NCBI RefSeq assembly: GCF_009882915.1
Contig: NZ_WTUW01000002.1
Coordinates: 1,117,874 to 1,181,873 of the forward strand
DNA length: 64,000 bases
Source: Sneathiella litorea
GTDB taxonomy: Bacteria; Pseudomonadota; Alphaproteobacteria; Sneathiellales; Sneathiellaceae
Direction of reading: 5' to 3'
The notes under the pieces were generated by a model. It worked only from the letters and a program-made list of their open reading frames with translations, did not search any database and was not told the DNA's origin. Below, one piece after another: positions 18,195 through 28,677 of this stretch. Position numbers and translations under genes: made by a program. The stretch's first letter is position 1. The number at the start of each line of letters is the position of its first letter.

Positions 18195-20541
18195 CCCGCC
18201 CCTCAGCCGAAATACCATCCGCGGGGCTGCTCACTCCCCCAGACACCACGACAGTGCGGCAAAACAGGCGGCCGGTGAAGCCCTGTATATCGACGATATA
18301 GCAGAACCGAGAGACCTCCTTCATCTGTATGTTGCGCAGAGCGAGAAAGCCCACGCGAAAATCTTGAAACTGGATGTATCGGCCGTTCGGAGCGCGCCGG
18401 GTGTTGTTGTCGTCCTGACAGCCAATGATGTGCCCGGGGGTAACGATGCCTCTCCCATTGCAGGCGACGATCCCGTATTCGCAGAAGATATTGTCGAATA
18501 TGCGGGGCAAGCGCTTTTTGCCGTCGCCGCAGAAACCCTCGAACAAGCGCGCAGTGCGGCAAAACTTGCCGTTGTTGAATATGAGGAATTGCCCGCCATT
18601 GTGACAGTCGAAGAGGCAATGGCCGCGAATTCCTTCGTCCTGCCTACTCGGGAAATTCGCCGCGGCGATGCACGGGCGGCGATTAAAAAAGCAAAACATC
18701 AACTCACACAACGATTTGAAATCGGGGGCCAGGACCATTTCTATCTGGAAGGCCAAATTGCTCTCTCACTCCCCGGTGAAGACGGTGATATTTTTGTTTA
18801 CTCCTCTACCCAGCACCCAACGGAGGTCCAACATAATGTCGCGAAATTCCTCGATTTGCCAGATCATTCGGTTACGGTTGAGGTGCGACGCATGGGGGGC
18901 GGTTTTGGGGGAAAAGAGACTCAAGGCGCCTGGTTTGCGGCGATGGCCAGCCTCGCCACAAAACTAACCGGCAGACCCGCCAAAGTCCGTCTCGACCGAG
19001 ACGATGACATGATCATGACCGGCAAGCGGCATGATTTTGTTGTTATGGTCGAGATGGGTTTTGATGATGACGGGCGTGTCAGTGGCGCCGAATTTATCTT
19101 TGCCTCCCGTTGTGGAAGATCTGCAGATTTGTCCGCCTCCATAAATGATCGGGCAATGTTCCATGCAGACAATTGTTATTACTTTAAGAACATCACCATA
19201 ATCTCCCACCGGTGCAAAACACATACCGTATCCAATACTGCTTTCCGCGGTTTTGGTGGGCCACAAGGGATGCTGGCGCCAGAGCGAATGATGGATGCCA
19301 TCGCCTGCTACCTTGGTAAAGACCCTCTTGAAGTACGCAAGAAGAATCTCTACGGCAAGAAGCCCCGCAATATAACCCCCTACCAAATGACGGTTGAGGA
19401 TAATATTGCGCCAGAGATCATAGCCGAGCTCGAGAACAGCTCTAACTATGCCGCTCGCCGGAAATCTATTCGCGCTTTTAACGAAACAAGCCCTTATCTT
19501 AAAAAAGGAATTGCCCTCACGCCCGTAAAATTCGGCATTTCTTTCACTGCTAGTCACCTTAATCAGGCGGGTGCACTGCTTCATGTCTATACGGATGGCA
19601 GCGTCATGCTCAATCACGGCGGAACTGAAATGGGCCAGGGCCTCTATATCAAGGTTGCCCAGGTGGTTGCCGAGATCCTGCAAATTGACATAGAGCGGGT
19701 CAAAATTACCGCAACCCGGACTGACAAAGTGCCAAACACCTCTGCAACCGCCGCCTCATCCGGGGCAGACATAAACGGGAAAGCGGCGGAGGCTGCCGCC
19801 ATCGCCATCAAGGAAAGACTAATTCAATTTGCAGCCAAGTATTATGGCACCAAAACGTCAGAAATCACTTTTCTGCCGAACCGTATCCGAATTGGAAAAC
19901 AGGTGGTTGCTTTCAGGGATCTGGTGCAATTGGCCTATATGAACCGGATCTCCCTTTCCGCCACCGGCTACTATCGCACGCCTAAAATTCACTATGACGC
20001 GGAAACCTTTAGCGGACGTCCCTTCTATTATTTCGCCTATGGTGCTGCTGTATCGGAAGTGTTGATCGATACCTTGACTGGTGAGAACAAGGTCGTGGCC
20101 GTCGATATTCTTCATGATGCGGGCAAGAGTCTGAATCCTGCGGTCGACCTTGGTCAGATCGAAGGGGGATATATACAGGGGATGGGATGGCTGACAACGG
20201 AAGAGCTTTATTATGATTCCAACGGAATCCTGAAAACTCACGCACCTTCCACATATAAAATTCCCGCCTGTAGCGATCGCCCGGCAGTGTTCAATATGAA
20301 GATTTTTGAGCGCGGTGAAAATGTGGAGGAAACCATTTTCCGATCCAAGGCTGTCGGCGAGCCACCACTGATGCTCGCCATTTCCGCATTTAATGCCATT
20401 GCAGATGCGATCTCCAGCGTCGCTGACTATCGCCTATACCCGGAACTTAACGCGCCGGCCACACCGGAACAGATCCTGATGTCTATACAGAAGATAACTG
20501 AATCTGCTCGGTCGAACAGGGTGACGGAAGCAGCGCAATGA
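18187..20541 (+). CDS. xdhB: Xanthine dehydrogenase large (molybdopterin-binding) subunit
   Basis: Catalytic subunit oxidising hypoxanthine and xanthine to urate at a molybdenum cofactor that needs a terminal sulfido ligand. It has 784 residues from the ATG at 18187, chosen for the AGAGGG ribosome site 7-13 bases upstream; a TTG at 18166 would add seven. Cofactor motifs include RRMGGGFGGKE (about residues 238-248) and FRGFGGPQGM. The general-base glutamate lies in VGEPP (Glu725). It overlaps xdhA by 8 bases and xdhC by 4, so the three are coupled. Confidence 0.95.
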   Translation: MRNPPLSRNTIRGAAHSPRHHDSAAKQAAGEALYIDDIAEPRDLLHLYVAQSEKAHAKILKLDVSAVRSAPGVVVVLTANDVPGGNDASPIAGDDPVFAEDIVEYAGQALFAVAAETLEQARSAAKLAVVEYEELPAIVTVEEAMAANSFVLPTREIRRGDARAAIKKAKHQLTQRFEIGGQDHFYLEGQIALSLPGEDGDIFVYSSTQHPTEVQHNVAKFLDLPDHSVTVEVRRMGGGFGGKETQGAWFAAMASLATKLTGRPAKVRLDRDDDMIMTGKRHDFVVMVEMGFDDDGRVSGAEFIFASRCGRSADLSASINDRAMFHADNCYYFKNITIISHRCKTHTVSNTAFRGFGGPQGMLAPERMMDAIACYLGKDPLEVRKKNLYGKKPRNITPYQMTVEDNIAPEIIAELENSSNYAARRKSIRAFNETSPYLKKGIALTPVKFGISFTASHLNQAGALLHVYTDGSVMLNHGGTEMGQGLYIKVAQVVAEILQIDIERVKITATRTDKVPNTSATAASSGADINGKAAEAAAIAIKERLIQFAAKYYGTKTSEITFLPNRIRIGKQVVAFRDLVQLAYMNRISLSATGYYRTPKIHYDAETFSGRPFYYFAYGAAVSEVLIDTLTGENKVVAVDILHDAGKSLNPAVDLGQIEGGYIQGMGWLTTEELYYDSNGILKTHAPSTYKIPACSDRPAVFNMKIFERGENVEETIFRSKAVGEPPLMLAISAFNAIADAISSVADYRLYPELNAPATPEQILMSIQKITESARSNRVTEAAQ

Positions 20542-21599
20542 GTAATTGGTCTGAGATAGTCAACGCCTATGATGCAGGTCAGGATGGCCCTGCCATTCTG
20601 GTTACGGTCGGCCGCATCAAGGGTTCAACACCGCGCGAAACTGGCGCAAATATGCTAATCACGGCAACGAACTGCTTTGGTACAATCGGTGGCGGACGGC
20701 TTGAGCATCTGGCCATCAGCGAGGCCCGTAGTCTCCTTAACGATGCGGACAAGTCAGTTGGAATACATGAATTGCCGCTGGGCCCTGAACTTGCACAATG
20801 TTGTGGTGGCTATGTTGAACTACTCCTGAACAAATTCCAGGAAAATGAAGCCCGATCTATAGTTAACCGGTTAAAGTGTACAGATAAGAATTCCGTTCTT
20901 TTGTTTCATTGGTCCCAGTCTGAGTGTCGTCACCAGATAATCTGTGAAACAGATAGTTTGCTTTACCTCGATAAACCGCTGCAAACGGCAATAGAACGGA
21001 GATTTACCTTACCCGGCACAGAAATCATCGAGAGTGGGAAAACAACCGACAAGACCTTTACACTGGTTCAATCCCTTCAAGAAGCTGAATTTCATGTCAC
21101 AGTTTTCGGAGCCGGCCATGTTGGAAGAGCTCTGGTCACGGTCCTCTCTTCGCTTCCGTGCAAGATTTCGTGGATTGATTCCCGCGAAATCGAATTCCCG
21201 GATAAAGTTTCTGCAAATGTAAAAATCATTGTAACGGACAGCCCCGTCAGCGCGGTAGCCGACAGCCCGACGGACAGCTATTTTCTCGTGATGACGCATA
21301 GCCATCAGCTTGATCTGGAAATATGCGAGAAACTGCTAACAACAAGAAAACATGCTGCCTTTATCGGCCTCATTGGCTCAAGAACAAAAAAGGTTAGGTT
21401 TGAGAAGCGATTAGCGACAAGAAGAGTCGACACTTCCGTCATTGCCCGATTAACCTGCCCGATTGGGTTGCCGGAGCTAAATGGAAAACGTCCTGCGGAA
21501 ATTGCGCTAAGTGTCGCGACGGATCTTTTACGTCGTCATTATAATTCCAGAGACAGTAAAGTGCCGGACGATTGGAGTGAAATCCAAAACTCGCCCTGA
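20538..21599 (+). CDS. xdhC: Xanthine dehydrogenase accessory protein XdhC
   Basis: Molybdenum-cofactor chaperone that holds Moco for sulfuration and inserts it into XdhB; it is not part of the mature enzyme. It has 353 residues. The N-terminal XdhC/CoxI domain contains GRIKGSTPRETGANML and GTIGGGRLEHLA, with a CCGG motif (Cys residues near 90) typical of Moco-binding members. The C-terminal Rossmann-like domain has FGAGHVGRALV near residue 190 and GLIGSRTKKVRF. It starts within the xdhB stop (ATGA). A NifS-like enzyme that could supply the sulfur is encoded at 27436. Confidence 0.93.
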   Translation: MSNWSEIVNAYDAGQDGPAILVTVGRIKGSTPRETGANMLITATNCFGTIGGGRLEHLAISEARSLLNDADKSVGIHELPLGPELAQCCGGYVELLLNKFQENEARSIVNRLKCTDKNSVLLFHWSQSECRHQIICETDSLLYLDKPLQTAIERRFTLPGTEIIESGKTTDKTFTLVQSLQEAEFHVTVFGAGHVGRALVTVLSSLPCKISWIDSREIEFPDKVSANVKIIVTDSPVSAVADSPTDSYFLVMTHSHQLDLEICEKLLTTRKHAAFIGLIGSRTKKVRFEKRLATRRVDTSVIARLTCPIGLPELNGKRPAEIALSVATDLLRRHYNSRDSKVPDDWSEIQNSP

Positions 21600-21677
21600 A
21601 AAAGCTTTACCAGATAGCGACAACGACAGAAGATGGCACAGTAGTGATGGAGAGAGTAATTTCGGGGGACAGCAATA

Positions 21678-23231
21678 ATGAACGATAGTGAGGGGGCAAC
21701 ACCGCAGCTCGAACTGCGGGGAATAACAAAGGCCTATCCCGGCTGCCTTGCCAACGATCATATCGACCTTAAAATCATGCCGGGTGAAATCCATGCATTG
21801 CTTGGTGAGAACGGCGCAGGGAAAAGTACGCTCGTCAAAATTATATACGGCGTCCTGGAAGCGGATGAGGGGGAGATTTTCTGGGCCGGCAACTCTGTTA
21901 CTATTCCCAACCCTCATAGTGCCCGTAAAATCGGTATCGGAATGGTCTTTCAGCACTTTTCCCTGTTTGAGGCGATGACGGTTACCGAAAATATCGCACT
22001 CGGGATGTCTGGCCGGCAGGATATGAAGGCGTTGGAACGGGATATTATCGAGATATCCAACAGTTATGGCTTACCGCTGGAACCAAACCGGCAAGTTTAT
22101 ACGCTCTCAGTTGGCGAAAAACAGCGTATTGAAATCGTCCGCTGTCTTTTACAGAACCCAAAACTTCTTATCATGGATGAGCCAACATCAGTGCTCACGC
22201 CGCAAGAAGCCGATAAGATGTTTGAAACACTGAGGCGCCTGTCTCATGAAGGTGTTTCTATCCTCTATATCAGCCACAAACTGGATGAAATAAAAGCGCT
22301 TTGCCATAAAGCAACAATTCTGCGTGGCGGTAAATATATCAGTGAGTGTGACCCCACGAAAGAGACGGCGAAAAGCCTCGCTGAAATGATGATTGGGACT
22401 GACCTCCATGCGCCGGAACATCACGAAAAACCAGATAGCGGTCCGGTCCGGCTGAAGGTTAGCAACCTCTCAATCAATGCCGATGCGGAATTCGGCGTAG
22501 ACCTGAATGCCATAAATTTTGAAGTCCGCAGCGGTGAAATTTTTGGTATTGCGGGCGTTGCGGGTAATGGCCAAATTGAGCTTCTCTCTGCATTAAGCGG
22601 TGAGACAACTTGTAGTGATGCGGAAGCCATCACACTGGACGGAGAACATATTGGCCGGCTTGGGCCGAACCCAAGGCGTGACCTTGGACTCGCTTTTGTT
22701 CCCGAGGACCGCCTCGGTCACGGATCAGTGCCTGAGATGATGCTGACAGAGAATGCTTTTCTAAGCGGCTATAGCCGCATGGCACTATTAAACAGCGGGT
22801 TTATCAACAATGGCAGTACGGCCGAATATGCGAAGGAAATCGTGGGGAAATTCGATGTACGAACGCCTGGTATATATCACACCGCCAGCAGTCTTTCGGG
22901 GGGAAATCTGCAGAAATTTATCGTCGGCCGTGAAGTTCTGCAAAAACCTGACGTAATAATTATTGCGCATCCGACTTGGGGCGTGGACGCGGGAGCGGCC
23001 GCGTTCATTCACCAGACGTTAATTGACCTGGCCGAGGCAGGCGCTGCCATAGTTGTCATCAGTCAGGACCTCGACGAACTTTTTGCGATAAGCAACCGCA
23101 TAGCCGTAATTGCAGAAGGGCGTTTATCCGTTGCCCGGAACCTTAATGAGATATCAGTTGAAGAGATTGGAGTGCTGATGGGCGGCACGCATGAGACTGC
23201 CGAAAAAGCGGAGGCCTTAAATGCTATTTAA
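21678..23231 (+). CDS. Nucleoside/purine ABC transporter, double ATP-binding subunit
   Basis: ATPase with two ABC domains in one 517-residue chain, as in sugar- and nucleoside-type importers of the BMP group. The first domain has Walker A GENGAGKST and signature LSVGEKQRIEI. The second has a degenerate P-loop (GVAGNGQIELL), signature LSGGNLQKFI and the typical AHPTWGVDAGAAAFI stretch. GGGGGA lies upstream of the ATG. It opens a four-gene unit with two permeases and a BMP-type binding protein. The xdhABC neighbours suggest purine bases or nucleosides as cargo. Confidence 0.9.
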   Translation: MNDSEGATPQLELRGITKAYPGCLANDHIDLKIMPGEIHALLGENGAGKSTLVKIIYGVLEADEGEIFWAGNSVTIPNPHSARKIGIGMVFQHFSLFEAMTVTENIALGMSGRQDMKALERDIIEISNSYGLPLEPNRQVYTLSVGEKQRIEIVRCLLQNPKLLIMDEPTSVLTPQEADKMFETLRRLSHEGVSILYISHKLDEIKALCHKATILRGGKYISECDPTKETAKSLAEMMIGTDLHAPEHHEKPDSGPVRLKVSNLSINADAEFGVDLNAINFEVRSGEIFGIAGVAGNGQIELLSALSGETTCSDAEAITLDGEHIGRLGPNPRRDLGLAFVPEDRLGHGSVPEMMLTENAFLSGYSRMALLNSGFINNGSTAEYAKEIVGKFDVRTPGIYHTASSLSGGNLQKFIVGREVLQKPDVIIIAHPTWGVDAGAAAFIHQTLIDLAEAGAAIVVISQDLDELFAISNRIAVIAEGRLSVARNLNEISVEEIGVLMGGTHETAEKAEALNAI

Positions 23232-24297
23232 GATCGAGAAAAGGCCCGAACCGTCAAAGTCGATGGTTTATCTAACGCCTATTATAGCATTGGCGCTGAC
23301 AGTGCTTTGCAGCATCATCCTCTTTGAGGTTTTGGGGGTCAATCCAATAGAGGCGCTGTACCAGTTCTTCATTGCTCCCCTGAATACAACATACGAATTT
23401 TCCGAATTATTCGTTAAAGCCACGCCGCTGATGCTTTGTGCGATTGGGCTTTCTGTCGGCTTTCGGGCCAATGTCTGGAATATTGGCGCGGAGGGACAAT
23501 TGACGATGGGCGCCATTGTCGGCAGCAGTCTTTTTATCTATTTTCCGGAAACTGACAGTGTTTTTCTGTTGCCGGCGATGATAATTCTAGGAGCCGTGGG
23601 AGGCGCCGCCTGGGCCGCCATTCCCGCATTTTTCAAAACACGCTTCAACGCCAATGAAATCCTGACCAGCCTGATGCTGGTCTATGTAGCGCTCCTGCTC
23701 CTTTCCCTTCTGATCCACGGGCCGTGGCGTGATCCGGCGGGTTTCAATTTCCCTGAGTCGCAGACCTTCAGCGAGAGTGCGGATATGCCTATACTGATCG
23801 CAGGGACACGGATGCATTTTGGAACTCTTCTGGCTTTATTTGCTGTATTGGGTGCCTGGGTTATGATGGCGCGCACGCTTATTGGGTTTCAGGTGAAAGT
23901 CATCGGTGAAGCTCCGCGCGCCGGTGGGTATGCGGGCTTCAGCCAGAAGAAAATCATCTGGTTCTCGCTTCTTTTCGCAGGGGCTCTGGCCGGTGTTGCG
24001 GGACTTTCCGAGGTAAGCGGCCCTATTGATCAGGTTGTACCTTCCATTTCTCCGGGATATGGCTTCACGGCAATTATCGTAGCCTTTCTGGGACGCCTTC
24101 ATCCCGTTGGCATTTTCTTTGCCAGTCTGCTGATGGCGCTCACCTATCTTGGCGGAGAAACCGCACAGATCAACTTAGGTCTGCCTGTGGCCGTCACGGG
24201 TGTTTTCCAGGGAATGGTGCTCTTCTTTCTGCTCGCCTGCGATGTTCTCGTCCATTATCGGTTCCGCCTAAATATTGCTAGAAAGGCCATATCATAA
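23221..24297 (+). CDS. Nucleoside/purine ABC transporter, permease 1
   Basis: Inner-membrane permease of 358 residues with roughly ten hydrophobic segments. The family stretch GFRANVWNIGAEGQLTMGAI near residue 80 is typical of the BMP-associated nucleoside permeases (YufP type). It overlaps the ATPase gene by 11 bases and shares a TAATG junction with the second permease. It should pair with that permease to form the channel. The substrate is inferred only from the neighbours. Confidence 0.9.
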   Translation: MLFKIEKRPEPSKSMVYLTPIIALALTVLCSIILFEVLGVNPIEALYQFFIAPLNTTYEFSELFVKATPLMLCAIGLSVGFRANVWNIGAEGQLTMGAIVGSSLFIYFPETDSVFLLPAMIILGAVGGAAWAAIPAFFKTRFNANEILTSLMLVYVALLLLSLLIHGPWRDPAGFNFPESQTFSESADMPILIAGTRMHFGTLLALFAVLGAWVMMARTLIGFQVKVIGEAPRAGGYAGFSQKKIIWFSLLFAGALAGVAGLSEVSGPIDQVVPSISPGYGFTAIIVAFLGRLHPVGIFFASLLMALTYLGGETAQINLGLPVAVTGVFQGMVLFFLLACDVLVHYRFRLNIARKAIS

Positions 24298-25226
24298 TGA
24301 GTGGATTTGATTGGTTAGTTCCGGTTTTCCTCACCGTTATAACGGCGGCAACCCCTCTGGTTTTCGCAGCGCTCGGTGAACTTGTGACAGAAAAATCCGG
24401 CGTACTCAACCTTGGGGTCGAGGGCATGATGCTGGTCGGCGCCGTTAGCGGGTTTATCACCGTCCTTGCAACAGGCAATTATTTTCTGGCTGTCGGCGCG
24501 GCTGCTCTCGCCGGCGCGATTATGGCTTTTCTATTCGGCATCCTCACCCTGTCGCTAATGGCAAACCAGGTCGCAACGGGCCTCGCGCTTACCCTGTTTG
24601 GGGTGGGCCTGAGCGCATTGATGGGGCAGGATTTTGTCGGCGAACCGGTTGCCGCGCTCACCAAGCTTAATATCGCCGGCCTATCGGACATCCCCTTCAT
24701 TGGTCCCATTCTGTTTGGACAGGATGCGCTGGTATATTTTTCTTTTATCATGGTCGCCGTGGTAAGCTGGTTTCTATATAAGACAAAAGCCGGGCTGGTT
24801 CTGCGGGCCGTGGGCGATTCTCATAATGCTGCACATTCAATCGGTTATCCGGTCATTGCTATTCGCTATATGGCGGTCATGTTTGGCGGGGCGATGTCGG
24901 GCATTGGCGGCGCCTATCTGTCTCTCGCCTATACGCCGATGTGGGCAGAAAACATGACGGCTGGACGGGGCTGGATTGCCCTCGCCCTCATCGTTTTCGC
25001 AACGTGGAAGCCAGGGCTGGTTCTGGTTGGCGCCTATATGTTCGGCGGCATAACTATTTTGCAGTTGCACGCGCAAGCCGCGGGACTTAACGTTCCCTCA
25101 CAAGTGCTTTCGATGCTACCGTATTTGGCGACCATAATTGTTCTCGTCCTGATATCGAAAGATGAATCCCGAATTCGAAAGCATGCCCCGGCTTGCATTG
25201 GCAAGATTTTCCATCCGGCGGCATGA
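24297..25226 (+). CDS. Nucleoside/purine ABC transporter, permease 2
   Basis: Second membrane subunit, 309 residues, with eight to nine hydrophobic segments. The N-terminal ALGELVTEKSGVLNLGVEGM block (residues about 26-44) is a strong family mark for the YufQ-type partner of nucleoside importers. Its start overlaps the previous stop by one base (TAATG), so the permeases are made together. Thirty-four bases separate it from the binding-protein gene. Confidence 0.9.
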   Translation: MSGFDWLVPVFLTVITAATPLVFAALGELVTEKSGVLNLGVEGMMLVGAVSGFITVLATGNYFLAVGAAALAGAIMAFLFGILTLSLMANQVATGLALTLFGVGLSALMGQDFVGEPVAALTKLNIAGLSDIPFIGPILFGQDALVYFSFIMVAVVSWFLYKTKAGLVLRAVGDSHNAAHSIGYPVIAIRYMAVMFGGAMSGIGGAYLSLAYTPMWAENMTAGRGWIALALIVFATWKPGLVLVGAYMFGGITILQLHAQAAGLNVPSQVLSMLPYLATIIVLVLISKDESRIRKHAPACIGKIFHPAA

Positions 25227-25260
25227 GAACAAAAATTTTCTATTTAAGAAGGAGAAAGTA

Positions 25261-26337
25261 ATGTTACGAAAACAACTCTCAGGCCTGATCGGTGCCGCAG
25301 CATTGGCAGGTGGATTGCTCATGGGTGGCACAGCCACTGCCGAAGATAAAATTGGCTTTATCTATGTCGGCCCAATTGGCGACCATGGCTGGACGTATCG
25401 CCATGAGTTAGGGCGGCAAGCCATACAAAAAGAATTCGGCGATAAGGTGAAAACAACTTTTGTTGAAAGCGTAAAAGAATCCAGCAGCGAGCCGGTAATC
25501 CGGCAGATGGCCGCAGATGGCTATAAGTTAATTTTCACGACTTCCTTTGGCTTCATGAACCCTACTTTGAAAGTCGCCAAACAGTTCCCCGATGTGAAAT
25601 TTGAACATGCCACAGGCTACAAGCGCGCTGACAATGTCAGCACTTACTCCTCGCGCTTTTACGAAGGCCGTTATGTTGTCGGTAAAATCGCCGGTAAAAT
25701 GACTAAATCTAACGTGATCGGTTATGTCGGCTCTTTCCCAATCCCCGAAGTGGTTCGTGGTATCAACGCAATGACGCTTGCTGCTCGTAGCGTCAACCCC
25801 GATGTCACCGTAAAGGTCGCTTGGGTGAATACCTGGTATGATCCAGGCAAAGAAGGTGATGCTGCCAAAGCTCTTATTGACCAAGGTGCAGATATCATTT
25901 TGCAGCATACTGACAGTCCCGCTCCGCTCCAGGTTGCGGAAAATCGCGGTGTATGGGCCGTGGGTCAGGCTTCGGATATGACCAAGTTTGCTCCCAAGGC
26001 ACAGCTCACTGCTATTATTGATAACTGGGACGGGTACTATATTGCACGAACAAAAGCGGTTCTCGACGGAACCTGGAAGTCAGAGGATACATGGGGTGGA
26101 CTGAAGTCCGGCATGGTCGAACTGGCCCCATATAACGAGGCGATCCCCGCTGATGTTGTCGCTCTCGCAGAGGAAACCAGAAAAGGTATCGAAGACGGTT
26201 CTATCCTGCCTTTTGCCGGTCCGTTTAACAAACAGGATGGCTCTGTCGGCGCTAAAGAAGGGGAAGCGTTAGATGATGGAACCCTGCTTGGTTTGAACTG
26301 GTACGTTGAAGGCGTTGAAGGAAAACTGCCAAAATAA
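25261..26337 (+). CDS. BMP-family substrate-binding lipoprotein-like protein of the purine ABC importer
   Basis: Periplasmic binding protein of the basic-membrane-protein (Bmp/PnrA) family, 358 residues. The signal peptide spans about residues 1-28, with a hydrophobic core LIGAAALAGGLLMGG and an ATAE cleavage region; there is no lipobox cysteine, so it is probably soluble. The Bmp motifs FIYVGPIGDHGWTYRHELGR and IGYVGSFPIPEVVRGINAM are present. AAGGAG lies 7 bases before the ATG at 25261; an earlier in-frame start at 25162 falls inside the permease gene. A strong terminator follows it. Ligand predicted to be a purine or nucleoside. Confidence 0.92.
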   Translation: MLRKQLSGLIGAAALAGGLLMGGTATAEDKIGFIYVGPIGDHGWTYRHELGRQAIQKEFGDKVKTTFVESVKESSSEPVIRQMAADGYKLIFTTSFGFMNPTLKVAKQFPDVKFEHATGYKRADNVSTYSSRFYEGRYVVGKIAGKMTKSNVIGYVGSFPIPEVVRGINAMTLAARSVNPDVTVKVAWVNTWYDPGKEGDAAKALIDQGADIILQHTDSPAPLQVAENRGVWAVGQASDMTKFAPKAQLTAIIDNWDGYYIARTKAVLDGTWKSEDTWGGLKSGMVELAPYNEAIPADVVALAEETRKGIEDGSILPFAGPFNKQDGSVGAKEGEALDDGTLLGLNWYVEGVEGKLPK

Positions 26338-27432
<1,095 letters not shown>

Positions 27433-27435
27433 GCG

Positions 27436-28668
27436 ATGCCGAGCCAGAGAATAGAGCCCCGCCAAATTACCTTTGCAGGAGAAGTGCTGTCTCTTCCGGT
27501 CTATCTGGATTATCAGGCGTCTACTCCACTCGATCATCGGGTCGAAACAGCGATGTCAAACTGGACGCATGGCTTTACCGGTAATCCGCATAGCAGCAAC
27601 CATATATTCGGCCATCAAGCGCGACGTATAATTGAAGAGGCACAAACACATATAGCCTCGCTTATTAACGCACGCCCCCACGAAATCATTTTTACCTCTG
27701 GCGCAACCGAGGCTAATAATCTTGCCCTGCTCGGCGTCGCCAGAGCACATGAGGGCCGACGCCATATTATTTCCGTTCAAACTGAGCATGAGGCCGTGTT
27801 GCAACCGCTTGAATATCTTGCGACACATGAAGGCGTCGAAGTGACCTTGCTGCCGGTTGATAAAGATGGCCTGATCGATCATGGAGCTCTAGTCTCGGCA
27901 ATCCGCCCAGACACAATTATAATATCCGTTATGGCCGCTAATAACGAAACGGGTGTTTGTCAGGATATCGCCCGCATCGGCCAGATATGCACTGAACGAA
28001 GTATCGTTTTTCACAGTGACGCCGTACAGGCCCTCTCAACAGAGGCAATAGACGTCACAGCACAGAATATTTCCCTCCTCAGCTTGTCCGGACATAAACT
28101 ATATGGCCCGATGGGTATTGGTGCGCTTTACGTTCGTGAGGGAACTGACATTGCGCCCCTGATCTATGGCGGCGCACAACAACGATCTATTCGTCCCGGC
28201 ACCCTTCCGACCGCCCTTTGCGTTGGCCTCGGTGAAGCTTGCCGAATATTGGCGAAATGCCGGACTACGAACCGCAATCATCTCAATAAGCTTCGCTCCT
28301 CAATGGTGCAGAGATTAAGCGCAGAACTAAAGAATTCTGTACGCCTGAATGGAGACATGGCGCCGCATATACCGGGATGCCTCAGCCTCAGCTTTGCAGG
28401 TATTGACGCAGAGGATCTACTTCATGAGCTCCCTGATCTCGCGCTCAGTACCGGGTCGGCCTGTAGTTCAATGAACGGGAAACCTTCTCATGTACTAAAA
28501 GCAATGGGGATGAAGGCTGTCGATATAGCAGCAACGATAAGGCTAGGACTGGGACGCACAACGACACAGGCCGAGGTACACTATGCAACGGATCAGATCA
28601 TCGCGGCGTATAATACACTTCAGCCCGGCAAGACGACAAACATAACCCATCAAAATGGAATGCATTAG
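27436..28668 (+). CDS. NifS/IscS-like cysteine desulfurase, possibly for Moco sulfuration
   Basis: PLP-dependent class V aminotransferase-fold enzyme of 410 residues. The PLP lysine is Lys221 in SGHKLYGP, the PLP-binding region is GATEANNLALLG (about 89-100), and the persulfide cysteine is Cys343 in TGSACSS. An N-terminal extension of about 20 residues precedes the YLDYQAST start of the usual fold. No iscU, iscR or suf gene is nearby. It sits between the deaminase and puuD, in the same island as xdhABC. In Rhodobacter capsulatus a NifS-type enzyme (NifS4) sulfurates Moco on XdhC; a similar role is inferred here. Confidence 0.85.
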   Translation: MPSQRIEPRQITFAGEVLSLPVYLDYQASTPLDHRVETAMSNWTHGFTGNPHSSNHIFGHQARRIIEEAQTHIASLINARPHEIIFTSGATEANNLALLGVARAHEGRRHIISVQTEHEAVLQPLEYLATHEGVEVTLLPVDKDGLIDHGALVSAIRPDTIIISVMAANNETGVCQDIARIGQICTERSIVFHSDAVQALSTEAIDVTAQNISLLSLSGHKLYGPMGIGALYVREGTDIAPLIYGGAQQRSIRPGTLPTALCVGLGEACRILAKCRTTNRNHLNKLRSSMVQRLSAELKNSVRLNGDMAPHIPGCLSLSFAGIDAEDLLHELPDLALSTGSACSSMNGKPSHVLKAMGMKAVDIAATIRLGLGRTTTQAEVHYATDQIIAAYNTLQPGKTTNITHQNGMH

Positions 28669-28677
28669 GGGGCATTA

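Noticed and set aside
18964-19683. A 239-codon minus-strand frame in xdhB
   Set aside because: Antisense shadow of an unambiguous molybdenum subunit; no family motif.
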